Shown here: positions 63,084 through 64,000 of the stretch, in pieces
Numbering within the stretch: position 1 is the first letter of the stretch
Layout of the letters: every line of letters starts with the position of its first letter
Source of the DNA: Caldilineales bacterium
Lineage (GTDB): Bacteria > Chloroflexota > Anaerolineae > J102
Assembly (NCBI GenBank): GCA_024102915.1
Contig: JAGFJG010000097.1
Coordinates: 1 to 64,000, forward strand
DNA: 64,000 nucleotides
Direction of reading: 5' to 3'
The notes under the pieces: generated by a model
The model's database searches: none
Seen by the model: only the letters and a program-made list of their open reading frames with translations
Told to the model about the DNA's origin: nothing
Program-made: the position numbers and the translations under genes

Positions 63084-64000
63084 TCATCCGAAACCGCCGC
63101 CACCGCCGCCGCCACCGCCGCCGCCAAAACTGCCGCCACCGCTCCATCCACCGCCCGACCAGCCGCCCCCACCCGAACTGCCGCGGCTGCTCGACCAACC
63201 GCCACCGCTGGGTTCGGGTTTGCTGGAGAGGGTGCGAGAGGCGGAGGAGAGCATGGAGGTCAGTCCGGCGCTCATTCCGGCCAGACCGGCGCTCATGCTG
63301 GTGCTGGCCTCGCTGAGACTGGGTTTGGGCATGGATGTTTCGGACGGGCGAGGCGCGGGCGAGGCATTTACGCCACCGCCACCGCCACCGCTGCTGCCGG
63401 CAATCGGCCCGCTGGGATAGCCATGATAGATCGGTCGGGGATAAGGCAGGTACCAGGGCGGGACGGGTGTGGCCGGGGTCTGTTCCCAACGCTTGAGATA
63501 GTTCTTTTCCAGGCCGAAAGCGATGGCGTATGGCAGGTAGCGCTCGAACAACTCGGTCGCCCGGTCCAATTGCGTGTATTTGTCGATGTCCTCAAGATAG
63601 GTGCGAAATGCTTTCCATCGCGCCGCCGTTTCCGCTCCTTCGGCGGTCTTGCGCGGCATGAAGCGCGCCAGGATGATCAGCCCGAACGAAAACGCGCCCA
63701 GGCCGATGGGAAGACATATAGCCAACTCGCTATAACTAGAGAGGATGGAGACGACAGCGCAGGCGAAGACGACTGTCAGAATCACCATGACGACGCCCAA
63801 TGCCCCCCAGCGGCTGCGTGTTCGTTCCGGGTTGGCGACGAACAATCCCGCATCGGTCACTTCGGCATAGATCGCAGTCTTAATCTTGGGCAGGTGTTTA
63901 TAGAATTTCGCCTTCAAGTCCGACAGATCCCGCTCCGACCCTTTGCCAAAAACGGCGGTGAGCAGCAATTGCTCATAGTTGCGCAGAGATTCGTCAGGGT
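63084..64000 (-). CDS. DUF2207-like membrane protein, 5' end beyond the window
   Basis: Reading continues upstream past base 64000 (LRNYEQLLLTAVFG directly before the visible part), so at least 305 C-terminal residues are seen. Two membrane segments lie at about 60-80 and 85-105 of the visible part (VVMVILTVVFACAVVSIL first). The end is a low-complexity tail of Gly, Ser and Trp. These are the usual C-terminal features of DUF2207/TPM-like membrane proteins. It is the first visible gene of the cassette with the zinc-ribbon, coiled-coil and SPFH genes. The function is not established. Confidence 0.75.
   Translation of the reverse strand, partial: PDESLRNYEQLLLTAVFGKGSERDLSDLKAKFYKHLPKIKTAIYAEVTDAGLFVANPERTRSRWGALGVVMVILTVVFACAVVSILSSYSELAICLPIGLGAFSFGLIILARFMPRKTAEGAETAARWKAFRTYLEDIDKYTQLDRATELFERYLPYAIAFGLEKNYLKRWEQTPATPVPPWYLPYPRPIYHGYPSGPIAGSSGGGGGGVNASPAPRPSETSMPKPSLSEASTSMSAGLAGMSAGLTSMLSSASRTLSSKPEPSGGGWSSSRGSSGGGGWSGGGWSGGGSFGGGGGGGGGGGFG

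Noticed and set aside
1-64000. tRNA, rRNA, tmRNA, RNase P RNA or transposase genes
   Set aside because: I looked through the intergenic gaps and found none I could support; a covariance-model scan would be needed to exclude them.

Overview
The window reads as a chromosomal segment of a free-living bacterium, most likely a member of the Chloroflexota (Anaerolineae/Caldilineae type). This placement is inferred from the style of the proteins: a short EF-Ts, a three-part acyl-CoA carboxylase, a tandem USP-DUF389 protein, many lipoproteins and Thr/Pro-linked membrane proteins, and abundant short intergenic repeats. Base composition looks like high-50s percent GC and coding is dense. I see no rRNA, tRNA, CRISPR array, prophage or transposase gene.

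Layout. 0.1-8.2 kb: polyphosphate kinase 2, then leftward genes for an FHA protein with a degenerate protease domain, a ketopantoate-reductase-like enzyme and an M20 amidohydrolase, followed by lipoyl synthase, a DapB-like dehydrogenase and dihydrolipoamide dehydrogenase. 8.4-16.9 kb: a USP-DUF389 membrane protein, then the rightward run rpsB-tsf-pyrH-frr-uppS-cdsA and a glycosidase-like lipoprotein. 16.9-25.0 kb: acyl-CoA synthetase, IMP dehydrogenase, a carboxyltransferase subunit, a lower-GC secreted orphan and a YkgJ protein. 25.4-34.5 kb: thermonuclease, beta-carbonic anhydrase, PEP carboxylase, a Ca2+-type P-ATPase, biotin carboxylase and biotin carrier; several of these make or consume bicarbonate. 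34.5-43.8 kb: small enzymes, a TetR regulator with a clear candidate operator, a CitE/MaoC pair, peroxiredoxin, sugar kinase, ferredoxin, a polyprenyl-synthase-like pseudoenzyme and MutM. 43.8-52.7 kb: acetyl-CoA synthetase, dCMP deaminase/upp, DksA-like, ruvB, an amidotransferase, queA, a glycosyltransferase and DinB. 53-58.3 kb: a CBS-ACT protein, mfd and pth. 58.3-64 kb: an Ig-like membrane protein, an M29 aminopeptidase, and a four-gene envelope cassette (DUF2207-like, zinc-ribbon membrane protein, coiled-coil protein, SPFH-SHOCT protein) that recalls the Bacillus pspA-ydjGHI locus but has no obvious PspA.

The most unusual signals are outside genes. Between the convergent 3' ends of the CBS-ACT gene and mfd there is an array with an exact 133-base period. 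Two units each carry three TGGGA boxes spaced by five bases, the pattern known for MraZ operators, although no mraZ gene is nearby. Four intergenic places carry degenerate 7-base tandem repeats, two of them as inverted pairs. There are also REP-like palindromes, one present twice in opposite orientation. Three proteins look like pseudoenzymes or lack hallmark residues: the FHA-protease, the polyprenyl-synthase-like protein and the SUMF1-like lipoprotein.
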